A stretch of 64,000 nucleotides of DNA from Saprospiraceae bacterium (GTDB lineage: Bacteria; Bacteroidota; Bacteroidia; Chitinophagales; Saprospiraceae): the NCBI GenBank assembly GCA_016710265.1, contig JADJJL010000001.1:124001-188000 (forward strand), given 5' to 3'. Below the pieces are notes generated by a model, which saw only the letters and a list, made by a program, of their open reading frames with translations, ran no database searches and was not told the DNA's origin. The translations under genes and the position numbers were made by a program. Within the stretch, counting starts at the first letter, position 1. Each line of letters starts with the position of its first letter. This document shows positions 54,001-63,801 of this stretch, one piece after another.

Positions 54001-56428
54001 TGACCACATCAGCCTCACAACTTTTATGGCTGGTTGTCGCTTCAAAATCATAATGGCTGTGTAATATCCTTGGCCCCAAATTGTCTTGTATTTGAATAAT
54101 CTGAACTGCAAAATTTTCCAACTCCTGGCTACACCACCATTCACGCACACGCCATACTCTCATGATCTTGCGCGTACATCCTATCTTTCCTAAGTCAGTG
54201 TCTTCATAATCGACGTATACATTGCACAAGAAGTCGATGGTAGGCCAAATCGCATAGGAATAAAAATGTGGAATTCCAGAGATATATGGATGGGGATGTG
54301 CGTTGACATCAAATGAATCAATTCTATCACATTCTAAAATAACACTCTCTGGTGGAAATGCGACCTGAAAAATGTCAAACCGTTCTACTTCTATTTCCTG
54401 AACACAAGGAGCACTTTCGTTGCCGTATGAATCCACTGAAATCCAGGTGCGCATCACACGCTTGATCAATTCAGGATGACAAAACAAACTCTCTATTTCT
54501 TCATCTACCAACCTTACTGTATAATGACTGCAATCAAATGTTACCGTAGGATATAAACTGTCTGTTTCAAAATCCAAACAACTCACCCGAATATTTCTAC
54601 ATAAAACTTCCGGTGCTAATTTATCTTCGATGAGTATATCCGACCAACAACTGTTGCCGGTCAGGGTGTCCAATACTTTTCCCACCAGTCTTTTACCCAA
54701 ATAATGACTGTCCACAGGATTTGGAATCGGGTGATTGTAATGGCTCAATTCTACAATGACATCTTCCGCACAAATCCCGTTGGTCAAAAGCATTCTTGGT
54801 GTAATCTCCACCAGACAATCTGCACCGAGTGAAATGTTTAAATTTTTACAAGCAAGGAGATTTTCTGCTTTTGGGATGGTGACTTCAAAAGAACAAGTGG
54901 AAGTATTGTTACAAATGTCTGTTACAGTCCATTCAATATAATGTACTCCATCTTCAAATTGATAACCATTCAGCGTGCTATCACCATTGATGTTGTTGAC
55001 CACAGTTAAAATTCCACAGTTTTCAATAATACGTTGAATGTCCAATATGCCATCTACGACATCAAATTCACAATTTCCAACTCCAATAAAAACCATCGTA
55101 TCCACGGGACAATCCAACCAGGGTTTGACTGTATCCATGACCGTAATTTCAAAGGAGCAGGAATTTTGATTTCCTGTTATGTCTGCAACAAACCAACTTA
55201 TAGAATGGGTTCCTTTGGGGAAATAATGATCCTGTAAAGTACTGCCATAATTAATATTATTGTAAAGTAAATAAATTTCACAATTGTCAAACTTAATCAA
55301 TGGATCAAACTCAACTCCTACTACTGTATAAGGACAAACAAAGGTTTCAGAATATACGATGGTGTCTCTTGGACATCGAAGTTCTGGTAATTCGGTATCA
55401 ATAATTTCTAGATTCATACTACATTCAGCAGAATTACCTGCAGCATCGTAAACCACCCAATTGATCATATGATTTCCTTTGTCAAAATCAAAAGTATTTA
55501 GAGTTGATAAACCATTAATATTATTTTCCAAATCATCAACGGTGCAATTATCTGATAAATTGACAGGATCAAATTCATTTCCCATCGTTGAATAGACACA
55601 TTGACCTGGATTTGTCATTTTTATTTGATTTGAAGGACAGTTGACAATCGGCATTTCTTGATCTTCCACAGTGACCGTAAATGCACAAAGATCATTTGGC
55701 AAACAGGCATTGGTAGCTGTCACTTCTACAAAAGTAGATCCCAATCCAAAAGCAGTACCGGACCCGGTTCCATTGCCGGACTCCTGTGTTGGAACCAATG
55801 TTTTTATATACATAAAATTAGGATCCGGATTTCCAGATGCGTCCACCGTATAATCCACGATTGCCGAACATTCTCCTGGATCGGTCGTCACATTGATATC
55901 AGTAGGACAATCACTGATCAAAGGGTTTTCGCAAAGGTAAATACAGATGGATGTAAGATTAAAAATCGAATCTGCTTCAACTGCGATAAAATAAGTAGTT
56001 CCTGCACCAAGAACTCTCGTCGCCAGTTCAAAATCCATGGTAAAATTATTGATACAAATAGGCACTGCTCCACAATGTGGCTTTATGACAATACTAAAAT
56101 CTCTATCACCCATTGCGGAGATCAAGTAGGATCCTGTTACAGCTGGCGTGAAATTAAACCAAGCTCCAATTCCTCCAGAAACACATTCATCAGAATTAAA
56201 ACTAATATTATTAAAGGGTCCTATGCACGTATCCAATTGAAGAGATTGCCCAAGTCCACAAGTTGAACCTTGACTATAAACGACTGAATGAATATTAGAA
56301 AAAAGTAAGTAAAATAATATACTTATTTTAAAATACTTATTCCATAAATGGCTGAGGTGTTCATTGGAGTAAAATAATTTACCCTTAGCAGAAATTAACT
56401 CCTGCTTGAAGTTTGTCGTAGTTTTCAT
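51020..56428 (-). CDS. Giant secreted HYR-repeat protein with dockerin-like region and T9SS tail (twin 1)
   Basis: A 1802-residue protein. A signal segment (about 37-55) is followed by a complement-like binding region (CGLGQSLQLDTC) and four HYR domains (each with a CPxD/N...AxxxSCSFxxTV pattern; about 175-515). A region of about 1280 residues shared with twin 2 comes next. It holds further HYR-like Cys-rich modules, a dockerin-like pair (TTGDIVRIQKHIL and TARDISDLRKLIL around ADVNKSKS), a cohesin-like beta-sandwich and the C-terminal sorting domain (NEPNPWKEQSSIGLLLPRAG ... TRKMVILE). The ATG at 56428 is used. It has a TATATTTG box and its own terminator. Probable adhesin or scaffold; function unproven. 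Confidence 0.85.
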   Translation of the reverse strand: MKTTTNFKQELISAKGKLFYSNEHLSHLWNKYFKISILFYLLFSNIHSVVYSQGSTCGLGQSLQLDTCIGPFNNISFNSDECVSGGIGAWFNFTPAVTGSYLISAMGDRDFSIVIKPHCGAVPICINNFTMDFELATRVLGAGTTYFIAVEADSIFNLTSICIYLCENPLISDCPTDINVTTDPGECSAIVDYTVDASGNPDPNFMYIKTLVPTQESGNGTGSGTAFGLGSTFVEVTATNACLPNDLCAFTVTVEDQEMPIVNCPSNQIKMTNPGQCVYSTMGNEFDPVNLSDNCTVDDLENNINGLSTLNTFDFDKGNHMINWVVYDAAGNSAECSMNLEIIDTELPELRCPRDTIVYSETFVCPYTVVGVEFDPLIKFDNCEIYLLYNNINYGSTLQDHYFPKGTHSISWFVADITGNQNSCSFEITVMDTVKPWLDCPVDTMVFIGVGNCEFDVVDGILDIQRIIENCGILTVVNNINGDSTLNGYQFEDGVHYIEWTVTDICNNTSTCSFEVTIPKAENLLACKNLNISLGADCLVEITPRMLLTNGICAEDVIVELSHYNHPIPNPVDSHYLGKRLVGKVLDTLTGNSCWSDILIEDKLAPEVLCRNIRVSCLDFETDSLYPTVTFDCSHYTVRLVDEEIESLFCHPELIKRVMRTWISVDSYGNESAPCVQEIEVERFDIFQVAFPPESVILECDRIDSFDVNAHPHPYISGIPHFYSYAIWPTIDFLCNVYVDYEDTDLGKIGCTRKIMRVWRVREWWCSQELENFAVQIIQIQDNLGPRILHSHYDFEATTSHKSCEADVVIPPIEAIDACHNDLRIDVVYPGGVLVDQNGGRVRLPVGLDTIIYRVYDECYNLTEDTLYVTVRDHTEPVAVCERRTVVSINDSGSNWVPAEVFDDGSFDECKIHHFEVRRMDLNHCGTIGEDDWGPEVQFCCSDVGAGEVMVAFKVIDVSGNEAICMVLVEVQDKDMPRITCPPNIDVDCRFDFDINHLDRSFGKVVTEEADREMIVIDPVYWHEIFGHPQDGIAYDNCDPNVTVVIDSNGMNQCGMGTIIRVFTVTDAQGNSASCSQRIQIDNHLDGGRISIQWPFDYETSDICDSRLLHPDLLSPPYNYPVVSDDECSIIGMDFKDHVFSSTVPGEPCFKILRVWKVIDWCYRNDLGDIVIYQDTQIIKVSNFVDPIIYRSCRDTTICTYDVECRPIPVRLSIGASDVCTAKDELLYRYKIDLNSDGTIDIIRTSIGDSVAFGTWPLGRHIIKWEVEDRCGNTAKCESELNLINCKPPTAYCHRDLSIGLTAMDLNGDGIPETKMAEVWASDINVNSEHGCGYDIVFSFSADTSDKVRFYNCDSIGPRNVELWVTDINGNQSFCRTVIIIEDNPQQPPACPGNLKDVVVSGLVKTAGDREVEEAQIALLTSPQNAVKTNYEGRYAFSPMPTGGNYEIKPEKNDDWTNGVTTGDIVRIQKHILAIEDLNSPYLMIAADVNKSKSVTARDISDLRKLILGVSTEVKGNTSWRFVPLNYSFANPEEALENLHPEEYKINYLGSDLKADFVAIKVGDVNESAKTRGANGVSNRTAQTLDLYYEDVEMKKGEMYEIQIKSSNISKFTGFQTTVELGGEFGQMIELVPNRQNHFGEEHYSLHSLHNGKISMSWDGHAKNDERLLSIKIKSNLDGRLSDMLRLSSSITQTMSIDEHQAEGRIELRSTGMLDKEFVLLQNEPNPWKEQSSIGLLLPRAGTVRLTIYDATGRVHLKAEKEMAKGYQEWIIEGGIVTGTGVYYYQADYESNTQTRKMVILE

Positions 56429-56508
56429 TAAATGCAAAATTTAGATTAACATCTAAATCCGCTTTAATTCTTAAGAAATCTGAGTTTGAGAGCCATCGAA
56501 ATACAGTG

Positions 56509-56516
56509 CAAATATA
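56509..56516 (-). promoter_or_regulatory. Putative -7 box for twin 1
   Basis: TATATTTG on the minus strand matches TAnnTTTG. The same eight bases precede twin 2. Confidence 0.45.
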
Positions 56517-56554
56517 TAAAAATATTTAATATTTATATTATTAATATGAATATA

Positions 56555-56583
56555 AATAAAAAAGGCGGGATTTCTCCCGCCTT
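56555..56583 (-). terminator. Rho-independent terminator of giant HYR gene 2
   Basis: AAGGCGGGA and TCCCGCCTT form a perfect 9-bp stem on a four-base GAAA loop (minus strand), followed by a T-rich run. Nearly the same hairpin ends twin 1. Confidence 0.88.
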
Positions 56584-56618
56584 CTCATGCTCTTTATAAA
56601 ATGTATTCTTCCTATGGA

Positions 56619-59600
56619 TTACTCCAGTATCACCATTTTTCTAGTCTGGGTATTGCTTTCATAATCTGCCTGATAATAATAAACTCCTGTACCTGTTACG
56701 ATACCTCCTTCGATGATCCATTCCTGATAACCTTTGGCCATCTCTTTTTCTGCTTTTAAATGTACTCTTCCTGTTGCATCATAGATGGTGAGTCTAACGG
56801 TTCCTGCACGTGGCAACAACAATCCAATAGAGGTTTGTTCTTTCCATGGATTTGGTTCGTTTTGTAACAAGACAAACTCTTTATCCAACATGCCCGTACT
56901 TCTTAACTCAATCCTTCCTTCTCCCTGATGCTCATCAATGCTCATCGTATGCGTAATGGCAGAACTCAATCTCAACATATCCGACAATCTGCCATCTCTG
57001 TTTGATTTAATTTTAATGCTCAACAATCTCTCATCATTTTTTGCCTGACCATCCCAACTCATACTTATCTTTCCATTGTGCAAAGAGTGTAAGCTGTAAT
57101 GCTCTTCTCCAAACTGATTTTGACGATTCGGTACAAGCTCTATTATCTGTCCAAATTCTCCTCCCAATTCTACTGTGGTTTGGAATCCTGTGAACTTGCC
57201 AATGTTGCTGGATTTGATTTGGATTTCATACATTTCTCCTTTCTTCATTTCCACATCTTCATAATACAAATCCAAAGTTTGTGCAGTCCTATTGCTCACT
57301 CCGTTGGCTCCTCTGGTACGAGCCGACTCATTGACATCTCCTACTTTGATCGCTACAAAATCTGCTTTTAAATCACTTCCCAAATAATTGATTTTGTATT
57401 CTTCAGGATGCAGATTTTCCAATGCTTCCTGTGGATTTGCAAAACTATAATTAAGCGGCACAAATCTCCAACTGGTATTACCCTTCACTTCTGTACTCAC
57501 TCCCAAAATTAACTTCCTTAAATCGGAGATATCACGAGCTGTGATTGACTTACTTTTGTTGACGTCTGCTGCGATCATCACATAAGGATTATCAAACTCC
57601 TCTATGCCCAATATATGTTTCTGTATTCTGACGATGTCTCCTGTCGTCACTCCATTCGTCCAATCATCATTCTTCTCCGGCTTGATCTCGTAATTGCCTC
57701 CGGTAGGCATCGGTGAAAATGCATATCTACCTTCATAATTCGTCATCACTTTATTCTGTTGGCTTGTCAAAAGTGCAATTTGCGCTTCTTCAACTTCACG
57801 GTCTCCTGCAGTTTTAACCAAACCGCTGACCACCACATCTTTTAAGTTACCGGGACAAGGCGGTGCTTGTTGTGGATTGTCTTCGATGATGATCACTGTG
57901 CGGCAGAAAGATTGATTGCCGTTGATGTCTGTCACCCACAATTCCACATTCCTTGGTCCTATACTGTCACAATTGTAAAATCTTACTTTGTCTGTGGTAT
58001 CTGCGCTAAAGCTAAACACGATGTCATAACCACAACCATGTTCTGAATTTACGTTGATATCACTGGCCCATACTTCGGCCATCTTCGTCTCCGGTATTCC
58101 ATCTCCGTCTAAATCCATCGCTGTAAGTCCTATGCTCAAATCACGATGACAATATGCGGTTGGCGGTTTGCAATTGATCAGATTTAATTCCGATTCACAT
58201 TTTGCAGTATTTCCGCAACGATCTTCTACTTCCCATTTGATAATATGTCGACCCAATGGCCAGGTACCAAATGCAACACTATCTCCGATCGAAGTTCTGA
58301 TGATGTCTATGGTTCCATCACTGTCCAAATCGATTTTATAGCGATACATTAATTCATCCTTTGCAGTACACACATCATTCGCTCCTATGCTCAATCGCAC
58401 TGGTATCGGACGACACTCTATATCATAAGTACATATCGTCGTATCTCTGCACATTCTATAAATGACCGGATCAACAAAATTGCTCACTTTAATCACCTGT
58501 GTATCCTGATAGATCACGATGTCACCCAGTTCATTTCTGTAACACCAATCGATCACTTTCCATACCCTGAATATTTTATAACACGGTTCTCCAGGGACCG
58601 TGGATGAAAATACATGATCTTTAAAATCCATTCCTATGATGCTACACTCATCGTCGCTCACCACCGGATAATTGTATGGTGGGCTTAATAAATCAGGATG
58701 CAACAATCTTGAATCACAGATATCACTCGTCTCATAATCATATGGCCATTGGATGCTGATTCTTCCATCGCGATGATGATTGTCTACACTGATTACTTGC
58801 GAACAGCTGGCACTATTGCCTTGACCATCGGTTACGGTAAATACTCTGATAATCGTACCCATGCCACACTGATTCATGCCATTGCTGTCGATCACCACTG
58901 TGACATTCGGATCACAATTGTCATACGCGATTCCATCCTGTGGATGTCCATAAATATAATGCCAATACACAGGATCTATCACGATCATATCTCGATCTGC
59001 TTCTTCAGTGACTACTTTTCCAAAACTTCTATCCAAGTGATTGATGTCAAAATCAAATCTGCAATCCACATCGATATTCGGTGGACAAGTAATTCTTGGC
59101 ATGTCCTTGTCTTGCACTTCTACCAAGACCATACAGATGGCTTCATTGCCGCTCACATCGATCACTTTAAATGCAACCATGACTTCACCTGCTCCTACAT
59201 CGCTACAGCAAAACTGTACCTCTGGTCCCCAATCATCTTCTCCGATCGTACCACAATGGTTTAAATCCATTCTTCTCACTTCAAAATGATGAATCTTACA
59301 CTCATCAAAACTGCCATCATCAAATACCTCAGCAGGTACCCAATTGGATCCTGAATCATTGATCGATACCACTGTTCTTCTTTCACAAATTGCTACTGGT
59401 TCGGTATGGTCTCTGACCGTCACATATAAAGTATCTTCTGTTAAATTATAACACTCATCATACACTCGGTAGATGATCGTATCCAAACCTACCGGCAATC
59501 TTACCCTGCCACCATTCTGGTCAACTAAAACTCCGCCTGGATACACCACATCAATTCTTAAATCATTGTGACAAGCATCAACCGCTTCTATCGGTGGAAT

Positions 59601-62372
59601 AACTACATCCGCCTCACAACTTTTGTGGCTCGTCGTTGCTTCAAAATCATAATGACTGTGAATAATTCTTGGTGGTAAGTTGTCTTGGATTTGAATGATT
59701 TGAACTGCAAAATTTTCCAATTCATCATTGCACCACCACTCTCTCACTCTCCAGGTACGCATGATCTTGCGTGTACAGCCTATTTTTCCTAAGTCGGTAT
59801 CAAAATAATCTACATATACGTTGCAAATAAAGTCAACTGTTGGCCAAATGGGCCATCCCGCTAACTCTGGAATACCTGTTACAATTGGATGTGGATGACC
59901 ATTGACATCAAAGGAGTCAATTCGATCACATTCTAAAATGATGTCTTCATGAAATACTACTCCTGAAATATCTAATCTTTCAACTTCAATAATCTGAACA
60001 CATGGCTCACTTTCATTGCCAAATTGATCGGTCGAAACCCAGGTACGAGTCACACGTTTGATCAACGCAGTATCACAATGCAAGCTTTCAATGTATTCAT
60101 CCACCAACTTAATTGTATAATGACTGCAATCAAATGTCACTGTAGGATATAAACTGTCTATCTCAAATTCTTTGCAGCTCACTCTGATGTCTCTGCATAT
60201 GACTTCTGGTGCTAATTTATCTTCGATTAATACATTACCCCAACAACTATTACCAGTGGTAGGATCTGTTATTTTTGCCACGATGGTTTTTCCCAGATAA
60301 TGGCTGTCCAATGGATTTGAAATTGGATGATTGTAATGACTCAACTCAACTTGAAAAACATCATAACAAGCGTAATATCCTGTCAACAACATTTGTGGAG
60401 TAATAAGCACCTCACAAAATTCATTCAAGGAAACGTTGATATTTTTACAAGACATGCTGGAAGAACCAAGCACATTCACTGTAAAAGAACACTGATCCAT
60501 ATTGCCATATTCGTCCATCGCTTGGTATACATTGGTCGTCACTCCCGGTGGATATGGATTTCCACTTGGAATCCCTGCAAGTCTTTTAATTTGAAGTCCT
60601 CCTTCAAACTCGATAATGTATCTTCTAAATAAAAGAGATGGTGAATCATACCAGGTTCCATTTACTGGATCCCAATACCAGGCGAAATCACCAGGGATAA
60701 TTCCTGGTTGACCAGGGCCCCAATTGGTATAATTGACAGGTTCCCCTGTAATCCATTTGTATTGATCCAGAGATGGGCTATAACGCAGACCTAACCAATA
60801 CTGATTGTCTGCAATTCCCAAAATAAATGGAATGTTATTCATAAGGAAAGTATTCTCTGCACCATCTTCGACGGTGACCAGATGACCACCCAACGCTGTA
60901 GCTATCTCATTGGCTTCAATCCAATGCAGATGATTTGCTATTCCCGGAGGAGATATAAAATAACTGTTTCCATTGTATACACCAATCGATTGGAATCCTG
61001 GAATATCTAAGCTCGTTTGAATACAATTATCTGTAGCCGTCACATTGTAACAGTACACCCTATTGCAATCCATACTGTCCAAATACAGAGTTGTATTTGG
61101 TGGACAAGTAATCACAGGGTCTGCATCCGTCACAGTGATCCTAAAACTGCAACCACTGACATTACCACTGCAATCGCTTACAAGATAGCTAACTTGATGT
61201 GCTCCAGGTGTTAGAAAAGTGCCATTGTTTAAGCCAGGTGCACTTGCAGGCAATGGGCCAGTAACTTGTTCCAAAGATAAATTGGAATGAGTAATCGCGC
61301 TGATAACAACATTGGTTTCAGCTCCAGCTCCATTGGATGAAACTCGAATACAAATTTCATCGCCTGCTTGAACTGTGGTAGAAAAATTGTCTAAATATAG
61401 CGTTATACCATTGGTAGTAGATGTAAATCGAGTGAACACGCCATTTATTCCTATAAAAACATGATCTCCATTAAATCCTAATGGAGAAGGGCCGGTTCTA
61501 TAAGCTCTAACTGTAAAAGAAAAAGTTCCAGAACAATCAAAAGGAATGCACAAATCCCGATTTCCAGCAGCTGAATTTCCAGCAATGCTTATAGAATCTG
61601 GAATATGAAAAGTAAAACCTACCTGAGAAGGTGAGGTTGTCCAATTATCTGCATCGAGTGGAGTTCCACGACCGATGCCTACAAAAGTATCTGAACAGGT
61701 ACTGTTAGCGATCGGTGCCCAAAACAAACTAGTATCGCATTGTCCTGGACCTAAAGCAACGGTCCTATCTAAAGGACAGGTCAATGTGATTCCACATTCA
61801 TTTAAACCAAACTCTCCAATGGCAAATCCTGCAGCTGCTGGATCTGCATTAATGGTAATGGTCATCAGCATACAAGCAGCAGTTGTGGTATAAAAACCAT
61901 AATACCTGGCACCGGAAGCTCCGACTACAGGTATGGGTCCTGATGTGGTACCATCATTGGCAGTCGCGGTAATATTGGCCGTGCCGAAATTATTACCTTC
62001 TATATACAAGTAAAATGCCCTTGTTCCAGCGGGTAAGGTGATTGTTACAGTATTTGATTGCTCATAATACACATCACCTGTATAACCGTGGCTCCAGGTT
62101 GCCCAACCATTTCCAATCTGTCGATGGTTTAATGGATTGGAAAAAAAGATTTGAGGAGAACCCGGTAATGGAAATCCAACATCTGAGACATCTGCAAAAA
62201 TTGGTCTACCATCTGGAAGAGGAGTAACCATATTAAATCCTCCTAAGGTCGGTGGCGGCGCAGCGGTTCCCGGAGAACCATCAAAAATGACGCCTGCATG
62301 AGCAGTTATCGCAACTGCACTCCATAAACAAATGGTTATGAAAAGTGTGTAAATCTGTTTTATAAGATACAT
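56619..62372 (-). CDS. Giant secreted HYR/C-type-lectin protein with dockerin-like region and T9SS tail (twin 2)
   Basis: A 1917-residue protein. A signal peptide (to TAHAG) is followed by a secreted domain (GNGWATWSHGYTGDVYYEQSNT...) and an HYR domain interrupted by a beta-sandwich insertion. A further HYR is interrupted by a C-type-lectin-like domain (WIEANEIATALGGHLVTVED, YWLGLRY, WITGEPVNYTNWGPGQPG, about 460-605), with EPV at the sugar-binding position and few of the usual cysteines. From about residue 640 on it matches twin 1 almost exactly through the dockerin-like pair and the sorting domain. The ATG at 62372 is used; a TTG at 62399 is possible. It has a TATATTTG promoter box with a TTG 18 bases upstream. 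Confidence 0.85.
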   Translation of the reverse strand: MYLIKQIYTLFITICLWSAVAITAHAGVIFDGSPGTAAPPPTLGGFNMVTPLPDGRPIFADVSDVGFPLPGSPQIFFSNPLNHRQIGNGWATWSHGYTGDVYYEQSNTVTITLPAGTRAFYLYIEGNNFGTANITATANDGTTSGPIPVVGASGARYYGFYTTTAACMLMTITINADPAAAGFAIGEFGLNECGITLTCPLDRTVALGPGQCDTSLFWAPIANSTCSDTFVGIGRGTPLDADNWTTSPSQVGFTFHIPDSISIAGNSAAGNRDLCIPFDCSGTFSFTVRAYRTGPSPLGFNGDHVFIGINGVFTRFTSTTNGITLYLDNFSTTVQAGDEICIRVSSNGAGAETNVVISAITHSNLSLEQVTGPLPASAPGLNNGTFLTPGAHQVSYLVSDCSGNVSGCSFRITVTDADPVITCPPNTTLYLDSMDCNRVYCYNVTATDNCIQTSLDIPGFQSIGVYNGNSYFISPPGIANHLHWIEANEIATALGGHLVTVEDGAENTFLMNNIPFILGIADNQYWLGLRYSPSLDQYKWITGEPVNYTNWGPGQPGIIPGDFAWYWDPVNGTWYDSPSLLFRRYIIEFEGGLQIKRLAGIPSGNPYPPGVTTNVYQAMDEYGNMDQCSFTVNVLGSSSMSCKNINVSLNEFCEVLITPQMLLTGYYACYDVFQVELSHYNHPISNPLDSHYLGKTIVAKITDPTTGNSCWGNVLIEDKLAPEVICRDIRVSCKEFEIDSLYPTVTFDCSHYTIKLVDEYIESLHCDTALIKRVTRTWVSTDQFGNESEPCVQIIEVERLDISGVVFHEDIILECDRIDSFDVNGHPHPIVTGIPELAGWPIWPTVDFICNVYVDYFDTDLGKIGCTRKIMRTWRVREWWCNDELENFAVQIIQIQDNLPPRIIHSHYDFEATTSHKSCEADVVIPPIEAVDACHNDLRIDVVYPGGVLVDQNGGRVRLPVGLDTIIYRVYDECYNLTEDTLYVTVRDHTEPVAICERRTVVSINDSGSNWVPAEVFDDGSFDECKIHHFEVRRMDLNHCGTIGEDDWGPEVQFCCSDVGAGEVMVAFKVIDVSGNEAICMVLVEVQDKDMPRITCPPNIDVDCRFDFDINHLDRSFGKVVTEEADRDMIVIDPVYWHYIYGHPQDGIAYDNCDPNVTVVIDSNGMNQCGMGTIIRVFTVTDGQGNSASCSQVISVDNHHRDGRISIQWPYDYETSDICDSRLLHPDLLSPPYNYPVVSDDECSIIGMDFKDHVFSSTVPGEPCYKIFRVWKVIDWCYRNELGDIVIYQDTQVIKVSNFVDPVIYRMCRDTTICTYDIECRPIPVRLSIGANDVCTAKDELMYRYKIDLDSDGTIDIIRTSIGDSVAFGTWPLGRHIIKWEVEDRCGNTAKCESELNLINCKPPTAYCHRDLSIGLTAMDLDGDGIPETKMAEVWASDINVNSEHGCGYDIVFSFSADTTDKVRFYNCDSIGPRNVELWVTDINGNQSFCRTVIIIEDNPQQAPPCPGNLKDVVVSGLVKTAGDREVEEAQIALLTSQQNKVMTNYEGRYAFSPMPTGGNYEIKPEKNDDWTNGVTTGDIVRIQKHILGIEEFDNPYVMIAADVNKSKSITARDISDLRKLILGVSTEVKGNTSWRFVPLNYSFANPQEALENLHPEEYKINYLGSDLKADFVAIKVGDVNESARTRGANGVSNRTAQTLDLYYEDVEMKKGEMYEIQIKSSNIGKFTGFQTTVELGGEFGQIIELVPNRQNQFGEEHYSLHSLHNGKISMSWDGQAKNDERLLSIKIKSNRDGRLSDMLRLSSAITHTMSIDEHQGEGRIELRSTGMLDKEFVLLQNEPNPWKEQTSIGLLLPRAGTVRLTIYDATGRVHLKAEKEMAKGYQEWIIEGGIVTGTGVYYYQADYESNTQTRKMVILE

Positions 62373-62399
62373 AGCAAAAAGCTTTTGTGAATAATTCAA

Positions 62400-62943
62400 T
62401 TTTATTCGCTTTTATCCGCTATGATCTAAAGAACTGTTTTAGCCTTTGGGGGGCTTTATTCAAGGGCAAATATACAAGGATTTTAAATATTACAATAAAA
62501 TCTATGTGTAATCTGTAAAATTAATTTAAATATGAATTATATCCAATTGTATTTCAAACAGTTAAGTTCAATAAAAAAAATAAAAAATAATCTTCCAGAT
62601 AGGTTTTCAATTTTAATGGCTTCAAAATGTACAAAGTGAAACTTACTTTTAGTTTTGCATAACAGCTTAAACGCCTATTTTATGCTTAAAATTAGAATTA
62701 TATATATATATTGTTGATTATCATATTATAATACATTATTCACAACGCTGATATAAAATTTTAAAATTTTATTCATATGGATATCACCTTTTTATTCCTA
62801 AAACGTTTTAATATTACGCCTTCTAAATGCAATTTTAACTAATTTTTGTTTTGGACCATTCCTAAATTTAAAATTAAGAAATTGATTATTAGAATTTTAC
62901 AATCTTAAATCACAATCATTAAACAACGATTAATTCTCTGATT
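62400..62943. other. Long AT-rich region between divergent twin 2 and exbB
   Basis: Over 500 bases, strongly AT-rich (including a TATATATATATA run), with the twin 2 promoter at its left end. No gene or RNA was recognised. Promoter elements for exbB could lie here but none is clear. Confidence 0.5.
62467..62474 (-). promoter_or_regulatory. Putative -7 box for twin 2
   Basis: TATATTTG on the minus strand, with TTG (a possible -33 element) 18 bases upstream at 62493-62495. It is the best-spaced promoter seen in the window. Confidence 0.5.
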
Positions 62944-63759
62944 ATGAGCAATCAAAAGTCAAACGCAAAAGCAAGCGGAAAATTCAGTAACATTTTTGCT
63001 TCCCTGACCATCTTCACAGCCATTGTGGTTGGTTATTTGATTTATTTCTATATTTTGGGTGATGCCAGTCACTTCGTGGATGGTGACAATACCAAACATC
63101 CCCTAAGTGGTGATTACCTTGGTATGATGTATAAAGGAGGTGTCATGGTTCCCTTCCTAATGGCAGTTTTTATGATTGTGGTTGCCACGGTCATTGAAAG
63201 GTTTATCACCCTGAGCATCGCCAATGGAAAAGGATCACTACCTACTTTTGTCCAAAAAATTAAAAAATACCTGGATGGAAACCAAGTAGACGCTGCCATC
63301 GTTGAATGCGATAAACAGCAGGGATCTGTGGCCAACATCATCCGCGAAGGTTTAAACAAATACAAGCAGATGGAGTCCAACACATCATTGGACAAAGAAC
63401 AAAAAATGATGGCCATCCATAAAGAAATTGAAGAAACGACCTCTTTGGAGTTACCTATGCTTGAAAAAAATCTGGTCATTTTGGCTACGATTTCATCTGT
63501 AGCAACTTTGTTGGGACTTTTGGGAACTGTATTTGGTATGATCAAAGCCTTCTCTGCCATTGCGACTGCAGGAGCACCAGACGCTGTCCAGCTTTCCAAT
63601 GGTATCTCTGAAGCCTTGATCAACACAGCTTTGGGTATTGGTTCTTCTGCATTTGCTATTATATTCTATAATTATTTCACCACCAAAATTGATGGAATGA
63701 CTTATGGAATCGACGAAGCCGGATTCAGCATTTCCCAAACATTTGCTGCAAAGCATTAA
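62944..63759 (+). CDS. exbB: ExbB/TolQ/MotA proton-channel family protein
   Basis: A 271-residue inner-membrane protein of the ExbB/TolQ family, which uses proton flow to energise TonB-type transport. An N-terminal helix (about 20-38) is followed by a second (about 72-92). The family core has the pair of helices LVILATISSVATLLGLLGTVFGMIKAF and ALINTALGIGSSAFAIIFYNYF. The gene lies 42 bases before exbD. A downstream tonB is likely but outside the window. It would power the TonB-dependent receptor at 47418-50693 and others. Confidence 0.92.
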   Translation: MSNQKSNAKASGKFSNIFASLTIFTAIVVGYLIYFYILGDASHFVDGDNTKHPLSGDYLGMMYKGGVMVPFLMAVFMIVVATVIERFITLSIANGKGSLPTFVQKIKKYLDGNQVDAAIVECDKQQGSVANIIREGLNKYKQMESNTSLDKEQKMMAIHKEIEETTSLELPMLEKNLVILATISSVATLLGLLGTVFGMIKAFSAIATAGAPDAVQLSNGISEALINTALGIGSSAFAIIFYNYFTTKIDGMTYGIDEAGFSISQTFAAKH

Positions 63760-63801
63760 TGTTTGTCAATTTATCTTCTCATTTCCTAAAGCAACAAAAA
63801 T

